A stretch of 64,000 nucleotides of DNA from Bacteroidaceae bacterium (GCA_017933995.1 JAGBKI010000033.1:40871-104870); one strand, 5' to 3'; counted from the first letter of the stretch, positions 8,997-18,318 are shown. The notes: generated from the sequence alone by a model not told the origin. Program-made: numbers and translations.

Positions 8997-9149
8997 ACGC
9001 GCAGCACGAGGTCGGCAGGCGCGCACTGCCATCGCTGAAAAAGCCGCACATACCGTCTTTTGCGCCCGCTGCATTGAGGAAAAAGGGGCTACCGACGCCT
9101 TTTCGCCACGTTTTGAAAGGGTTTTGCCCTTGTTTTTCCAAAAAAAACG

Positions 9150-9157
9150 TATTTTTG
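9150..9157 (+). promoter_or_regulatory. -7 promoter box for yceD-rpmF
   Basis: TATTTTTG fits TAnnTTTG. TTTTG occurs 24 bases upstream, slightly far for a -33 box. The ATG at 9166 would leave almost no leader. Confidence 0.5.
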
Positions 9158-9165
9158 CAGCCGCT

Positions 9166-9618
9166 ATGCGCAAAGACAGTCCTTTCCTCATCGACCTGCA
9201 CGCCGCCGCCGAAAACGGCCAGGCGCTCACCGCCGAAGCCGACGACGGCTTCTTCCAGGCCGAAGAGGGCACAGGCATACTGGGCGGACACGTCGTTGCC
9301 AGCATCAGCGCCAGCGGCCCAAGGGCCGGGGTCTACCGTGTGGACTACACCATTGAAGGCGACGTGCGCGTGCCTTGCGACCGCTGCCTTGACGAACTTA
9401 GCATACACGTCAGCCGCACGGACAGCCTCAACGTCGCAGCATGGGACAGCGACGTCGAAGGCGACGAAGAGACACCCGTGGCCCAGCGCGGCGACCGCTA
9501 CGACCTGGGGTGGAACGTCTACGAGAGCGTCCTGCTGGCACGCCCCACCGTATGCACCCACCCCGACGGACAGTGCGACCCCGCCGTCACAGAGCGCCTC
9601 GCAGGCCAGACGGACTGA
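9166..9618 (+). CDS. yceD: YceD/DUF177 family protein
   Basis: 150 residues from ATG 9166, chosen because longer in-frame starts lie inside the preceding barrel gene. The family hallmark is the pair of CxxC-like sites: VPCDRCLDEL at 75-84 and a late Cys (CTHPDGQC). DUF177 proteins are encoded directly upstream of rpmF across bacteria and are linked to 23S rRNA or large-subunit maturation; the exact biochemical role is not settled. rpmF follows after 81 bases, so context supports the call strongly. Confidence 0.88.
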   Translation: MRKDSPFLIDLHAAAENGQALTAEADDGFFQAEEGTGILGGHVVASISASGPRAGVYRVDYTIEGDVRVPCDRCLDELSIHVSRTDSLNVAAWDSDVEGDEETPVAQRGDRYDLGWNVYESVLLARPTVCTHPDGQCDPAVTERLAGQTD

Positions 9619-9699
9619 CCCGCCGCGCAGCCGTTATGTTTGTTGCTGCACCGCAGCAACCACCCCACACAAGCAAAAAACCAAAAAACAAATACAACA

Positions 9700-9885
9700 A
9701 TGGCACATCCTAAAAGAAGACAGTCCAAGACACGCACCCGCAAACGTCGCACCCACGACAAAGCCCCCATGCCCACACTCAGCCTCTGCCCCAACTGCGG
9801 CGCCTGGCACCTCCGCCACAGCGTATGCCCCAGCTGCGGACAGTATCGCGGCAAGCAGGCCATCGTGATGGACGAAGCCGAATAA
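9700..9885 (+). CDS. rpmF: 50S ribosomal protein L32
   Basis: 61 residues beginning MAHPKRRQSKTRTRKRRTHD, the classic L32 N-terminus, with a zinc-binding C-x2-C ... C-x2-C site (LCPNCGAWHLRHSVCPSCGQ). It binds the large ribosomal subunit near the peptidyl transferase centre. It lies downstream of yceD as usual and ends before a strong terminator at 9933, so yceD-rpmF form one unit separate from fabH. Confidence 0.97.
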   Translation: MAHPKRRQSKTRTRKRRTHDKAPMPTLSLCPNCGAWHLRHSVCPSCGQYRGKQAIVMDEAE

Positions 9886-9932
9886 GCACGCAACGCCGGC
9901 TTATGACGGTGTGTCACAAAGGCTAACCAGGT

Positions 9933-9963
9933 AGCTCCCCCGACACCCAAGGGGGAGCTTTTC
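9933..9963 (+). terminator. terminator after rpmF
   Basis: AGCTCCCCC (9933-9941) pairs with GGGGGAGCT (9951-9959), then TTTTC. Confidence 0.85.
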
Positions 9964-9980
9964 TGTTTGCCGACGCACTC

Positions 9981-10077
9981 CGTATTATAATACGCGCGCA
10001 CGCGTAGGACAATAAACAAGAAACAATAGACAATAAACCGGGCAGGGCCGCTCACAGCCCCGACGCCTTGTTTACTG
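9981..10077. promoter_or_regulatory. perfect palindrome and flanking inverted repeat before fabH
   Basis: CGTATTATAATACG (9981-9994) is a perfect 14-base palindrome. It is followed by AATAAACAAG (10011-10020) and its near complement CTTGTTTACT (10068-10077). The palindrome could be an operator for the fatty-acid gene fabH or part of an intergenic palindromic module; neither can be proved here. Confidence 0.4.
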
Positions 10078-10098
10078 CTTGCGAAAACAAACGCAGCA

Positions 10099-11094
10099 AT
10101 GGAAAAACTCAACGCCGTAATCACCGGCATAGGGGGCTACATCCCCGACTACATCCTCACCAACGAGGAACTTTCACGCATGGTCGACACCAACGACGAA
10201 TGGATCACCACCCGCGTGGGCATCAAGGAGCGCCGCATACTCAATGAAGAGGGCCTCGGCGCAAGCTATATGGGGCGCAAGGCCGTCAAGCAACTCCTGC
10301 AGCGCACCGGCGCAGACCCCGAAAGCATCGACGCACTCATCCTCGCCACCACCACCGCCGACTACAAGTTCCCCAACACCGCCAGCGTCATCATCGGGCG
10401 CCTGGGTCTCACCAACGCCTTCGGCTTCGACCTCTGGGGCGCCTGCAGCGGCTTCATCTTCGCCATGGACCAGGCCGCGTCGATGATACAGAGCGGACGC
10501 TACAAGCGCGTCGTCGTGTGCTGCGCCGAGAAGATGTCCAGCATCGTCGACTACACCGACCGCGCCACCTGCCCCCTGTTCGGCGACGGAGCCGCAGCCG
10601 TGCTCGTCGAACCCACAACCGAAGACCTCGGATGGCGCGACAGCATACTGCGCACCGACGGCAAGGGCCTGCCCTTCCTCTGCATGAAGGCCGGAGGCAG
10701 CGTGTGCCCGCCCTCCTACTTCACCATTGACCACCGTATGCACTACATACACCAGGAGGGGCGCACCGTCTACAAGTTCGCCGTCACCAACATGAGTGAC
10801 CTCACCGCCAAGGTCTGCGAGCGCAACGGACTCACGCGCGAGAACATCGCCTACGTCGTGCCCCACCAGGCCAACATACGCATCATCGAGGCCGTGGCCG
10901 CCCGCCTCGAAATCCCCATGGAGCAGGTCATCGTCAACATCCAGCACCTCGGCAACACCAGCGGCGCCAGCATACCCCTCGCCCTCTGGGAGAACGAGGC
11001 CAAACTGAAAAAGGGCGACAACCTCGTCCTCACCGCCTTCGGCGCCGGCTTCACCTACGGCGCAGCCTGGCTGAAGTGGGGGTATTCCAAGTAA
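10099..11094 (+). CDS. fabH: beta-ketoacyl-ACP synthase III
   Basis: 331 residues with the FabH catalytic triad in order: Cys116 in WGACSGF, His256 in VPHQANIRI and Asn286 in GNTSGAS. It condenses acetyl-CoA (or branched acyl-CoA) with malonyl-ACP to begin fatty-acid synthesis in the cytoplasm. The position downstream of rpmF and upstream of era and der is the conserved Bacteroidales arrangement. A terminator separates it from rpmF and a 250-base palindromic module separates it from era. Length is normal for the family. Confidence 0.97.
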   Translation: MEKLNAVITGIGGYIPDYILTNEELSRMVDTNDEWITTRVGIKERRILNEEGLGASYMGRKAVKQLLQRTGADPESIDALILATTTADYKFPNTASVIIGRLGLTNAFGFDLWGACSGFIFAMDQAASMIQSGRYKRVVVCCAEKMSSIVDYTDRATCPLFGDGAAAVLVEPTTEDLGWRDSILRTDGKGLPFLCMKAGGSVCPPSYFTIDHRMHYIHQEGRTVYKFAVTNMSDLTAKVCERNGLTRENIAYVVPHQANIRIIEAVAARLEIPMEQVIVNIQHLGNTSGASIPLALWENEAKLKKGDNLVLTAFGAGFTYGAAWLKWGYSK

Positions 11095-11347
11095 TAATTA
11101 AAAGGTAAAAATTAAAAGTTGAGTTTGGCACTGCCCCCGTGGTTTTAACCACAAAACACACAAAGGGCTACGCCAGCCAAAACACACAAAGGGCTACGCC
11201 TGTCAAAACACACTAAAGGCTACGTCCCCGCCCCCCGCGAAGCAATTTGTGTCCTTAGAGGCAATTTGTGCCTTTTGTGGTTAGAACACCGCTGCGAACG
11301 GTAACCCAACTTTTACTTTTTAATTTTTATTTTTTACTTAAAAAGTC
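11095..11347. repeat. intergenic palindromic module c
   Basis: The outer arms, 11096-11125 (ending aaaagttgagttt) and 11301-11340 (starting aacccaacttttac), match the arm type of modules a and b. The core is different: inner arms ccacaaaacacac (from about 11150) and gtgccttttgtgg (to 11280) flank three tandem copies of an AAAACACACAAAGGGCTACG unit. It fills the entire fabH-era gap. Confidence 0.7.
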
Positions 11348-12229
11348 ATGCACAAATCCGGCTTCGTAAACATCGTCGGCAACCCCAACGTGGGCAAGTC
11401 CACGCTGATGAACCTGCTCGTCGGCGAGCGCATCAGCATCGCCACGTTCAAGGCGCAGACCACACGCCACCGCATTATGGGCATCGTCAATACCGACGAC
11501 GCGCAAATCGTCCTGAGCGACACGCCCGGCGTGCTGAAACCCGCCTACAAACTGCAGGAGTCAATGCTGCAGTTCTCCGAAAGCGCGCTGCAGGACGCCG
11601 ACGTGCTGCTCTACGTCACCGACGTGGTCGAAGAGCCGGAAAAGAACGCCGACTTCCTCGCCAAGGTGCAGCGGATGGACGTGCCCGTGCTGCTGGTCAT
11701 CAACAAGATTGACCTCAGCGACCAGGCCGCCGTCGCCGCCCTCATCGAACGCTGGCAGGCCCTGCTGCCGCGCGCCGAGGTCTACCCCATCAGCGCCAAG
11801 GCGCGCTTCGGCCACCAGGCCATCCTCAGCCGCATCAAGGAACTGCTGCCCGAAAGCCCCCCCTACTTCGGCAAAGACCAGTGGACCGACAAGCCAGCAC
11901 GCTTCTTCGTCAGCGAAATCATCCGCGAGAAAATCCTGCTCTACTACGACAAGGAGATTCCCTACGCCGTGCAGGTCGTCGTCGAGGAGTTCCACGAGCA
12001 GGAGGCGCGCATCGACATCCGCGCCGTCATCTACGTCGAGCGCGAGAGCCAGAAAGGCATCCTCATCGGCCACCGGGGCGTCGCCCTGAAGCGCACCGGC
12101 ATCGAGTCGCGCCGCGCCCTCGAACGCTTCTTCGGAAAGCGCATCAACCTGGAGACCTACGTCAAGGTCGACAAGGACTGGCGCAACAGTGACCGCGAAC
12201 TCCGCAACTTCGGGTACAGTCCCGAATAG
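11348..12229 (+). CDS. era: GTPase Era
   Basis: 293 residues. The N-terminal small GTPase domain has G1 GNPNVGKS, G3 DTPGVLKP and G4 NKIDL. The C-terminal KH RNA-binding domain (ARIDIRAVIYVERESQKGIL, with IGHRG) ends in FGYSPE. Era binds 16S rRNA near its 3' end and acts as a checkpoint in 30S assembly. Full length, in the conserved order fabH-era-der. Confidence 0.97.
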   Translation: MHKSGFVNIVGNPNVGKSTLMNLLVGERISIATFKAQTTRHRIMGIVNTDDAQIVLSDTPGVLKPAYKLQESMLQFSESALQDADVLLYVTDVVEEPEKNADFLAKVQRMDVPVLLVINKIDLSDQAAVAALIERWQALLPRAEVYPISAKARFGHQAILSRIKELLPESPPYFGKDQWTDKPARFFVSEIIREKILLYYDKEIPYAVQVVVEEFHEQEARIDIRAVIYVERESQKGILIGHRGVALKRTGIESRRALERFFGKRINLETYVKVDKDWRNSDRELRNFGYSPE

Positions 12230-12387
12230 GAGCCAGGTTTAAGAGGTTTAACGGGTTTAAGAGGTTTAATCCGTCCGGCACGCAACTCCCCCGTAAGCCC
12301 AACAACCCCATTAAGCCCATCCCCCGTCCCCGTCCCGAACGGCGTTAAACCTCTTAAACCTTTTCAACCCCTTAAACCTTAGTAAAA
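12230..12387. repeat. intergenic palindromic module d with a different arm sequence
   Basis: The left arm (12236-12270) consists of GGTTTAAGAGGTTTAA-type units. The right arm (12343-12380) consists of the complementary TTAAACCTCTTAAACC units. The core is C-rich (GTAAGCCCAACAACCCCATT). It has the same position and design as modules a-c but unrelated arm bases. Confidence 0.7.
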
Positions 12388-13701
12388 ATGAACCTCGTAG
12401 CAATAGTAGGCCGCCCCAACGTGGGCAAGAGCACCCTCTTCAACCGCCTCATCGGGCAGCGGCAGGCCATCGTCAGCGACGTGGCCGGCACCACCCGCGA
12501 CCGCCAGTACGGCAAGGCCGAATGGACAGGGCGTGAGTTCAGCGTGGTCGACACCGGCGGATGGGTCGTCAAGTCCGACGACGTCTTCGAAGAGGAGATA
12601 CGCAAGCAGGTCGCCCTCGCCACCGAGGAGGCCGACCTCGTGCTCTTCCTCGTCGACGTCAAGACCGGCGTCACCGACCTCGACCAGCAGGTGGCCGCCA
12701 TCCTGCGCCGCACCGGCGCCAAGGTGATGCTCTGCGCCAACAAGTGCGACGACAACATGAGCCGCTACGCCGCCGCCGAATTCTACAGCCTCGGCCTCGG
12801 CGACCCCTACCCCATCAGCGCAGCCACCGGCGGGGGTACAGGCGACTTCCTCGACGAAGTGCTGCGCCGCCTCGGCCCCGAGACGAAGGCCGACGACATC
12901 GACGAAAACATCCCGCGCATCAGCGTCGTGGGACGCCCCAACGCCGGCAAGAGCAGCCTCATCAACGCCTTCATCGGCGAGGAGCGCAACATCGTCACCG
13001 ACCGCGCAGGCACCACACGCGACAGCATCCTGACGCGCTACGACAAGTTCGGCTTCGACTTCTACCTCGTCGACACCGCCGGTATACGCCGCAAGAACAA
13101 AGTCACCGAAGACCTGGAGTTCTACAGCGTGATGCGCGCCATCCGAGCCATCGAGAACAGCGACGTCTGCGTACTGCTCATCGACGCCACGCGCGGCATC
13201 GAGGCCCAGGACCTCAACATCGTCAGCATCATCCAGCGCAACAACAAGGCGCTCGTCGTCGCCGTGAACAAGTGGGACATCGCCCACGACAAGTCGCAGG
13301 AGAGCATACGCTACTTCGAGGACACCATACGCCAGCGCCTCGCCCCCTTCACCGACTTCCCCGTCATCTTCGTCAGCGCGCTCACCAAGCAGCGCATCTA
13401 CCGCGTGCTGGAAACCGCCAAGAACGTCTACCTCAACAAGAAGCGCCGCGTCTCCACCTCCAAACTCAACGAGGAGATGCTGCCCCTCATCGAAGCCTAC
13501 CCACCCCCCTCCATCAAGGGCAAGTACATCAAGATAAAATACTGCTCGCAGGTGCCCGACACGCAGATACCCACCTTCATCTTCTACGCCAACCTCCCGC
13601 AGTACGTCCGCGACCCCTACAAGCGTTTCCTCGAAAACAAGATACGCGAGAAGTGGGACTTCAACGGCACACCCATCAACATCTTCTTCCGCAAGAAATA
13701 A
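12388..13701 (+). CDS. der: ribosome-assembly GTPase Der (EngA)
   Basis: 437 residues with two tandem G domains, the signature of Der: first G1 GRPNVGKS at 9-16 with DTGGW, second G1 GRPNAGKS at about 180 with DTAGIRRK and NKWD. A C-terminal KH-like domain follows ([19 protein letters not shown]). It acts in late 50S subunit assembly. A large reading frame exists on the opposite strand but is only a shadow of high-GC codon use. The next gene starts 17 bases after the stop. Confidence 0.97.
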   Translation: MNLVAIVGRPNVGKSTLFNRLIGQRQAIVSDVAGTTRDRQYGKAEWTGREFSVVDTGGWVVKSDDVFEEEIRKQVALATEEADLVLFLVDVKTGVTDLDQQVAAILRRTGAKVMLCANKCDDNMSRYAAAEFYSLGLGDPYPISAATGGGTGDFLDEVLRRLGPETKADDIDENIPRISVVGRPNAGKSSLINAFIGEERNIVTDRAGTTRDSILTRYDKFGFDFYLVDTAGIRRKNKVTEDLEFYSVMRAIRAIENSDVCVLLIDATRGIEAQDLNIVSIIQRNNKALVVAVNKWDIAHDKSQESIRYFEDTIRQRLAPFTDFPVIFVSALTKQRIYRVLETAKNVYLNKKRRVSTSKLNEEMLPLIEAYPPPSIKGKYIKIKYCSQVPDTQIPTFIFYANLPQYVRDPYKRFLENKIREKWDFNGTPINIFFRKK

Positions 13702-13717
13702 GCAAGAACCAAGCCGC

Positions 13718-14800
13718 ATGAAACGCATTCTTATCATCGTCGCCCTGCTTATCGTCGGAACGGTCAGCTGGGCGAACGTCCCTGTCTATGTATGGATGGG
13801 GTGGAACGACGAAAGCAACGCCCAAACGCTACAATCGGAATTTGTGGCCTTGAAATCGCACGGCATCACAGGCGTATGCTTCAACGCAGGCTTCGACCGC
13901 GAACGGATAGCCGTCGCAGCCGCCGCAGCAAAGCGCGCCGGGCTGGAATACCACGCCTGGATTCCCTGTATGCTGCAAAGCGGGAAGCCTACCGAGTGGT
14001 ATGCTGTGAACCGCCTCGGTGTGCGCGCCTGCTACGCCCCGGCCTACGTGGACTACTACACATGTCTCGACCCGCACAACCCCGAAGTGCGCGAATGGCT
14101 CACGGAGCAATACGCCGCCGTGGCCGACATTGACGGGGTGGACTTTGTACAGCTTGACTACATTCGCTATGTGGACGTGATTCTGGCGCGCGGTCTGTGG
14201 GATAAATACGGCCTCGTGATGAACGAGGAATATCCGCCCGCCGACTATTGCTATTGTGACGAATGTACGTCCGACTTCAAAGCGCAGACAGGCATCGATA
14301 TCCGCCGCATTGGCGACCCCACGAAAGTAAAGGCATGGGCCGAGTTTCGTCAGAACGTCATTACGAGCCTTGTAAACAAAATCGCCGCCGCCGTCCACGC
14401 CCACGGCAAGAAAATCAGCGCCGACGTCTTCCCCGGTCCCCGAAGCCATGCGGAGTGGATGGTGCGCCAGCGGTGGGACAAATGGGAACTGGACGCCGTC
14501 TTCCCGATGAACTACAACGACTTCTACCTGAAGCCCGCCAGCTGGGTGGGCAAAGTCACAAGTGAGGAAGTGCGCAGCGTAAAGGGTAATTTTCCCGTTT
14601 ACAGTGGCTTGTTCATTTGTCGGGACTGGCGCACGAAAGCCTCCATCACCGACCCTGAAGGATGGGGACTGAATCCGCAGGAACTTCAAGACGCCGTGCG
14701 CCGTTCCCTCAAGGCTGGTGCCCATGGTGTCTGCCTTTTCAGCACCACAAGCATGACCGACGAGCACTGGCAAGCCCTGCGCGAAGTCATACAGGAATAG
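13718..14800 (+). CDS. secreted TIM-barrel glycosidase-like protein (GHL10 type)
   Basis: 360 residues with a signal peptide (ILIIVALLIVGTVSWANVPV). The body resembles glycosyl-hydrolase-like barrels of the GHL10/DUF4015 type: VYVWMGWNDESN, GVCFNAGFDRERI, the strand VDFVQLDYIRYVD with acidic residues, CYCDECTSDF, and KKISADVFPG near the end. Asp and Glu residues after barrel strands could be catalytic, but I cannot assign them. It lies 17 bases after der and may be read through from it. An exported carbohydrate-active role is inferred from the fold alone; the substrate is unknown. Confidence 0.7.
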   Translation: MKRILIIVALLIVGTVSWANVPVYVWMGWNDESNAQTLQSEFVALKSHGITGVCFNAGFDRERIAVAAAAAKRAGLEYHAWIPCMLQSGKPTEWYAVNRLGVRACYAPAYVDYYTCLDPHNPEVREWLTEQYAAVADIDGVDFVQLDYIRYVDVILARGLWDKYGLVMNEEYPPADYCYCDECTSDFKAQTGIDIRRIGDPTKVKAWAEFRQNVITSLVNKIAAAVHAHGKKISADVFPGPRSHAEWMVRQRWDKWELDAVFPMNYNDFYLKPASWVGKVTSEEVRSVKGNFPVYSGLFICRDWRTKASITDPEGWGLNPQELQDAVRRSLKAGAHGVCLFSTTSMTDEHWQALREVIQE

Positions 14801-14829
14801 AGAAATTCCCGCCAGCAAGAATCCAACAC

Positions 14830-14870
14830 GCGCCTCGAGTAACCTGAATGGTTATCCGAGGCGCCGTCCT
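14830..14870 (+). terminator. probable terminator after the glycosidase-like gene
   Basis: GCGCCTCGAGTAAC (14830-14843) pairs with GTTATCCGAGGCGC (14851-14864), 12 of 14 positions. The following T tract is weak. Confidence 0.55.
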
Positions 14871-15466
14871 TTATGGTAGGATGAAGAAGGGGGTATTACA
14901 CGTGCGGGTGGAACGAGTCCACGCATGTGGGAATAATTTGCTATGCGGCTGCGTAGCAGCAAAGGAAGACTTGGAACAAACGGTTACGGAATTTGGTTTT
15001 TATTGTTTCCGGGCTTGAACTTAACGGCGAACTACAAGAAAAGCCTTTGCTGCACTTGCTCCTTTGCCCACGCTATTCTGTCTTTGCACCGTGAATCGCG
15101 CAGCCTGTAGCGGCGGGCGGGATTCAGGACATACTGAAAAGGACGTTTCCTGAACGTTTTCTTCTACATGCAAATCTCGCAAATTTGTCAGGAAGAGAAG
15201 AAACGCAACGACACGTCCGCGCCTAATTCATATAATGCATCACAGTGGCTTCTCCCCTCTTTGGGAGAGTGCTGCCAATGTCGTGTTATATATAGGCGTG
15301 GGCTGCGCGTTGCTTATCCTCTTCCAAGGCAATGCGAGAGCCTGCATGTGGGATAAGCAGTAAGACAGACTCCCACGTCTTTTTTTGTACGCTCTTTCAC
15401 CCAATCCTTTACTTCCACGCGCCGTTCTGGGGAGTTCGAACGGCTGTCTAACCTTCACAAACCGTT
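14871..15466. other. gene-free stretch with possible structured RNA
   Basis: I see no credible protein gene. TGCTTATCC (15311-15319) pairs with GGATAAGCA (15351-15359), and a small stem AGAC/GTCT followed by seven T (15363-15387) could terminate a transcript. It does not match tmRNA, RNase P RNA or SRP RNA signatures that I know. The RNA is a weak possibility only. Confidence 0.2.
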
Positions 15467-15661
15467 ATGAAGCAATTTGCTCTCCTGAAAGCCCTGCTTC
15501 CTGCGGCTCTGTCGCCACAGCCCAGAGGCGCACCCTTGTTTATTCCGACACAACGAGTGATGTCGGCAGTGACTATCGTATCCAAACGAAGCGGGTGCCC
15601 ACATCATTCGTCCCGCATACGCATTGCACAGACAGTGTTATGGCACATAATGCGGGTTTGA
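15467..15661 (+). pseudogene. possible frameshifted remnant of a small exported protein
   Basis: ATG 15467 opens with a signal-like MKQFALLKALLPAAL. After about 15510 coding-like sequence continues in another frame (QRRTLVYSDTTSDVGSDYRI) up to about 15660. This suggests a single frameshift in an old gene. No family is recognised, and a chance reading frame cannot be excluded. Confidence 0.25.
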
Positions 15662-15700
15662 CCCCCAAAGATTTAATAACCATCAATTATCACAACGCTT

Positions 15701-16783
15701 ATGAAAAATATATTTGCACTGCTCGCCATGCTAACCCTCGCCCTTCCCTACGCTTCGGCACAAGATGACGATGCGCTATTGGGCGGAAAGTGGTACTTCG
15801 GCCTCGGCGAGGGACTGCGCTGGGGCGGCATGCACTTCACCGACATCGATGGCACCGTATTCCCCAATGAGGACAACCTGCCCGCGCAGCCCGTCTTCTC
15901 ATTCTTCGTGGAGCGCAACTTCGGTGCGAAAGGGCAGTTTGGCCTGCGCCCCGAAATCACCTACGCTAAGCGTGGCGGCACCGTCAGCGGCATCTACAGC
16001 CGCGAGGAGGGCCTGTACGAGGCATTCGGCGTGAGCGACGTGCGCTACCGCCTGCGCGCCAACTACCTCGACCTGCGCGTGCCCCTCTTCTTCCGGTTCG
16101 GCAACCGCGCCAGCAAATTCCGCCCCTATGTCTTCGCCGGCCCCGTCATCGGCCTTGCTAAGAACGGCAGCATCCGCGCCGAGTGGGTCTACGACGGCGG
16201 CTTCTACGAAGGTGTGCGCATTGACGCCACCAAGGCCAACCTCGCCTCCATCTACTTCGGCGGACTGGCCGGACTGGGTGTCAAATGGTTCTTCAACGCC
16301 GGGCGTCATCGCGCCTACCTCGGCGCCGACGTGGCCTACGAGTTCGGTCTTAGCGACACCTACGGCAGCGATGAGAAGGACGGCAAGGAAGTGCGCACCG
16401 ATATGATACGGCTCAAACAATATCCCGAACCGCACAAGGTGCTATTCCTTAACACCACGCGCGCCTTCGTACTGTTCAAGGAAGCCGCACGGCGCAGCGG
16501 TGATAAGATTATCCCCGAAAACACGCTGCGCGAGTATATGAAAAACGCCGACTACTATCTCGGCTACAAACGCTCCTGCCGTTTCTACCGAATGACGAAC
16601 GGCTATGTGGAGCGCGAACCAGGCGTAGCAGGGGAACAAGGCAAGCCCAAGACCAGCACCTACGGCACACTCGTCTTCGACTACGAGTTCCTTGCGGAGC
16701 GGTATGGCGTGAGCCTGACCACAAGCAGCGGCGGCTCACTCTATGAAGCGGAAGAAACCGCAGTACCCGCTGTCTTTTTGTAA
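15701..16783 (+). CDS. outer-membrane beta-barrel protein with a foreign-looking C-terminus
   Basis: 360 residues. A signal peptide (LLAMLTLALPYASAQ) and strands to about residue 235 (WYFGLGEGLRWGGMHF, FGLRPEITYAKRGG, LRVPLFFRFGNRASKFRPYV, YLGADVAYEFGLSD) fit the small OMP_b-brl_2 porin-like family. From about residue 243 the sequence changes character: VLFLNTTRAFVLFKEAARRS, ENTLREYMKNADYYLGYKRS, TYGTLVFDYEFLAERYG. That part is helical and soluble-looking and reminds me of the C-termini of Bacteroidales mobile-element primase/VirE-type proteins. The gene may therefore be a fusion made when an element entered. The IS3-like element begins 3 bases after the stop. Confidence 0.65.
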   Translation: MKNIFALLAMLTLALPYASAQDDDALLGGKWYFGLGEGLRWGGMHFTDIDGTVFPNEDNLPAQPVFSFFVERNFGAKGQFGLRPEITYAKRGGTVSGIYSREEGLYEAFGVSDVRYRLRANYLDLRVPLFFRFGNRASKFRPYVFAGPVIGLAKNGSIRAEWVYDGGFYEGVRIDATKANLASIYFGGLAGLGVKWFFNAGRHRAYLGADVAYEFGLSDTYGSDEKDGKEVRTDMIRLKQYPEPHKVLFLNTTRAFVLFKEAARRSGDKIIPENTLREYMKNADYYLGYKRSCRFYRMTNGYVEREPGVAGEQGKPKTSTYGTLVFDYEFLAERYGVSLTTSSGGSLYEAEETAVPAVFL

Positions 16784-16813
16784 ATAGGGTTGACACCAAA
16801 AATTCATTAATCA

Positions 16814-17179
16814 ATGAAACAGTCCCCCCTATCCCCCTCTTTGGAGTCCTCCATCCAGACGGCTCAGCAGGATTATGAGATTTACCGTCTCTATCGTCTG
16901 GAACATCAATCCATGAAGTCCATCAGTGCAAAAATAGGGATTTCCGCCAGTAGCGTATGGAAAAGAATTCATACCTTTGAGGCGTCAAATCCGGAAATAT
17001 CGATTCAGATGCAGCGACAAGGCAAGGATGTAACCCCCGACAAGCAGTTGCAGGCAGAGGTGTCCCGCCTACAGTCGGAACTGAAGCGCGAGAAGCTTCG
17101 CGCTGACTTCTACGAGGAGATGGTGGCCTTCGGCAAGGAGGTCTACGGCATCGACTTTAAAAAAGCTGGCACCAAGTAG
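16814..17179 (+). CDS. IS3-like transposase OrfA (helix-turn-helix protein)
   Basis: 121 residues. A helix-turn-helix at about 25-55 (RLYRLEHQSMKSISAKIGIS then ASSVWKRI) is followed by a C-terminal coiled coil (QAEVSRLQSELKREKLRADF). This is the layout of IS3-family OrfA, which binds the terminal repeats and pairs with OrfB. OrfB begins 23 bases downstream in a different frame. No obvious slippery sequence for OrfAB fusion was seen, so the two may be made separately. Confidence 0.85.
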   Translation: MKQSPLSPSLESSIQTAQQDYEIYRLYRLEHQSMKSISAKIGISASSVWKRIHTFEASNPEISIQMQRQGKDVTPDKQLQAEVSRLQSELKREKLRADFYEEMVAFGKEVYGIDFKKAGTK

Positions 17180-17202
17180 TCAGTAGGCTTCACACTCGTG
17201 AC

Positions 17203-18114
17203 GTGAATACGTATCCCGTCAAGTCACAGTGTGAGCTGCTTGGTGTGTCAACCCAGGCCTACTACCAGCACGGTGAGAGCGCGCTGCGCAAGCTCGCCGA
17301 GGAAGCTTTCGTGCTGGAGTACGTCAGGCGCATCCGCTCTCGGGAACCCAGCATCGGCGGGAACAAGCTCTGGCGGATGTATCGCGATGAGTTCGGCGAC
17401 GAGCACACCGTGGGCTACAACCGCTTCTACGACATCATCGACAAGTACAAGCTGAAGGTGCGCGAGCGCAAGCGCCGCGTCCGTACCACGGACTCCGGCC
17501 ACGACCTGCCGCTGTACCCCAACCTGGTGAAGGAGTTCATTCCCCTGTGCCCCAACCAACTGTGGGTGAGCGACATCACCTACATGGTCATCTGCCGCAA
17601 CGCCCATACGGGCGAGTACGACTTCTGCTACCTCTCCATCGTGACGGACTACTACACGAAGGAAATCATCGGCTGGTGCGTGGGTGAGACGCTGGAGGCC
17701 CGGTTCACCATCGAGGCCCTGCGCATGGCGCTGGAACGCCTCGACGGAGAGCCTGCCGCCGACCTCACCCACCACTCCGACCGCAGCGTCCAGTACGCCA
17801 GCTATGCCTACACCGACCTCTTGAAGGCCAACAACATCCGCATCAGCATGACCGAGTGCGGCGACCCCAAGGACAACGCCGTGGCCGAGCGCGTGAACAA
17901 CACCATCAAGAACGAGCTGCTGCTGGGCATGACCTTCTTCTCCGTCAACGAGGTGCGCAGGGCCGTCAAGGCAACCGTGGACTTCTACAACAACGAGCGC
18001 CCGCACATGAGCCTGAACTGGCAGACACCCGCCCAGGCCGCCCTCTGCACGGGCGAGATAGAGAAGAAATGGGTCAGCTACAGGGAAAAAGCCATCCTGG
18101 ATTTGGCCGCATGA
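17203..18114 (+). CDS. IS3-like transposase OrfB (DDE integrase)
   Basis: 303 residues from GTG 17203. An N-terminal HTH_21-like region (REPSIGGNKLWRMYRDEFGD) is followed by an rve integrase core. The DDE triad is intact: Asp124 in WVSDITY, Asp193 in HHSDRSVQY and Glu229 in DNAVAERVNN, with the canonical 35-residue spacing between the last two. HSDRS replaces the usual HSDRG. It should catalyse cut and joining of the element ends. The reading frame is complete, so the element may still be active. Confidence 0.93.
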   Translation: MNTYPVKSQCELLGVSTQAYYQHGESALRKLAEEAFVLEYVRRIRSREPSIGGNKLWRMYRDEFGDEHTVGYNRFYDIIDKYKLKVRERKRRVRTTDSGHDLPLYPNLVKEFIPLCPNQLWVSDITYMVICRNAHTGEYDFCYLSIVTDYYTKEIIGWCVGETLEARFTIEALRMALERLDGEPAADLTHHSDRSVQYASYAYTDLLKANNIRISMTECGDPKDNAVAERVNNTIKNELLLGMTFFSVNEVRRAVKATVDFYNNERPHMSLNWQTPAQAALCTGEIEKKWVSYREKAILDLAA

Positions 18115-18318
18115 AGAATAAACCCCACCTTTGCGACGCCTCAGCAAGGATGTCCTGCAAAGGGGCAAGACTGGAACGGACGGCCGAGGCCCCCCCCTCC
18201 CCCTTGTTCCGAGATACAAGTATCAACATTAAAAGCAAATAACGCGAACTCGAGTCAACGTAAATTAAAACTAAGTATTAATCCTGTCAACACTTATCAC
18301 AGATAAGGCGCTAAGTAG

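Larger units (their letters stand above)
16787..18293 (+). mobile_element. IS3-family-like insertion sequence
   Basis: Two transposase frames (16814-17179 and 17203-18114) lie inside short candidate terminal inverted repeats, GGGTTGACACC (16787-16797) and CCTGTCAACAC (18283-18293), which share TTGACA/TGTCAA. No target-site duplication was found, so the exact ends are tentative. Confidence 0.6.

Noticed and set aside
14871-15466. tmRNA, RNase P RNA or 4.5S RNA
   Set aside because: None of the conserved core sequences of these RNAs that I know was found on either strand.
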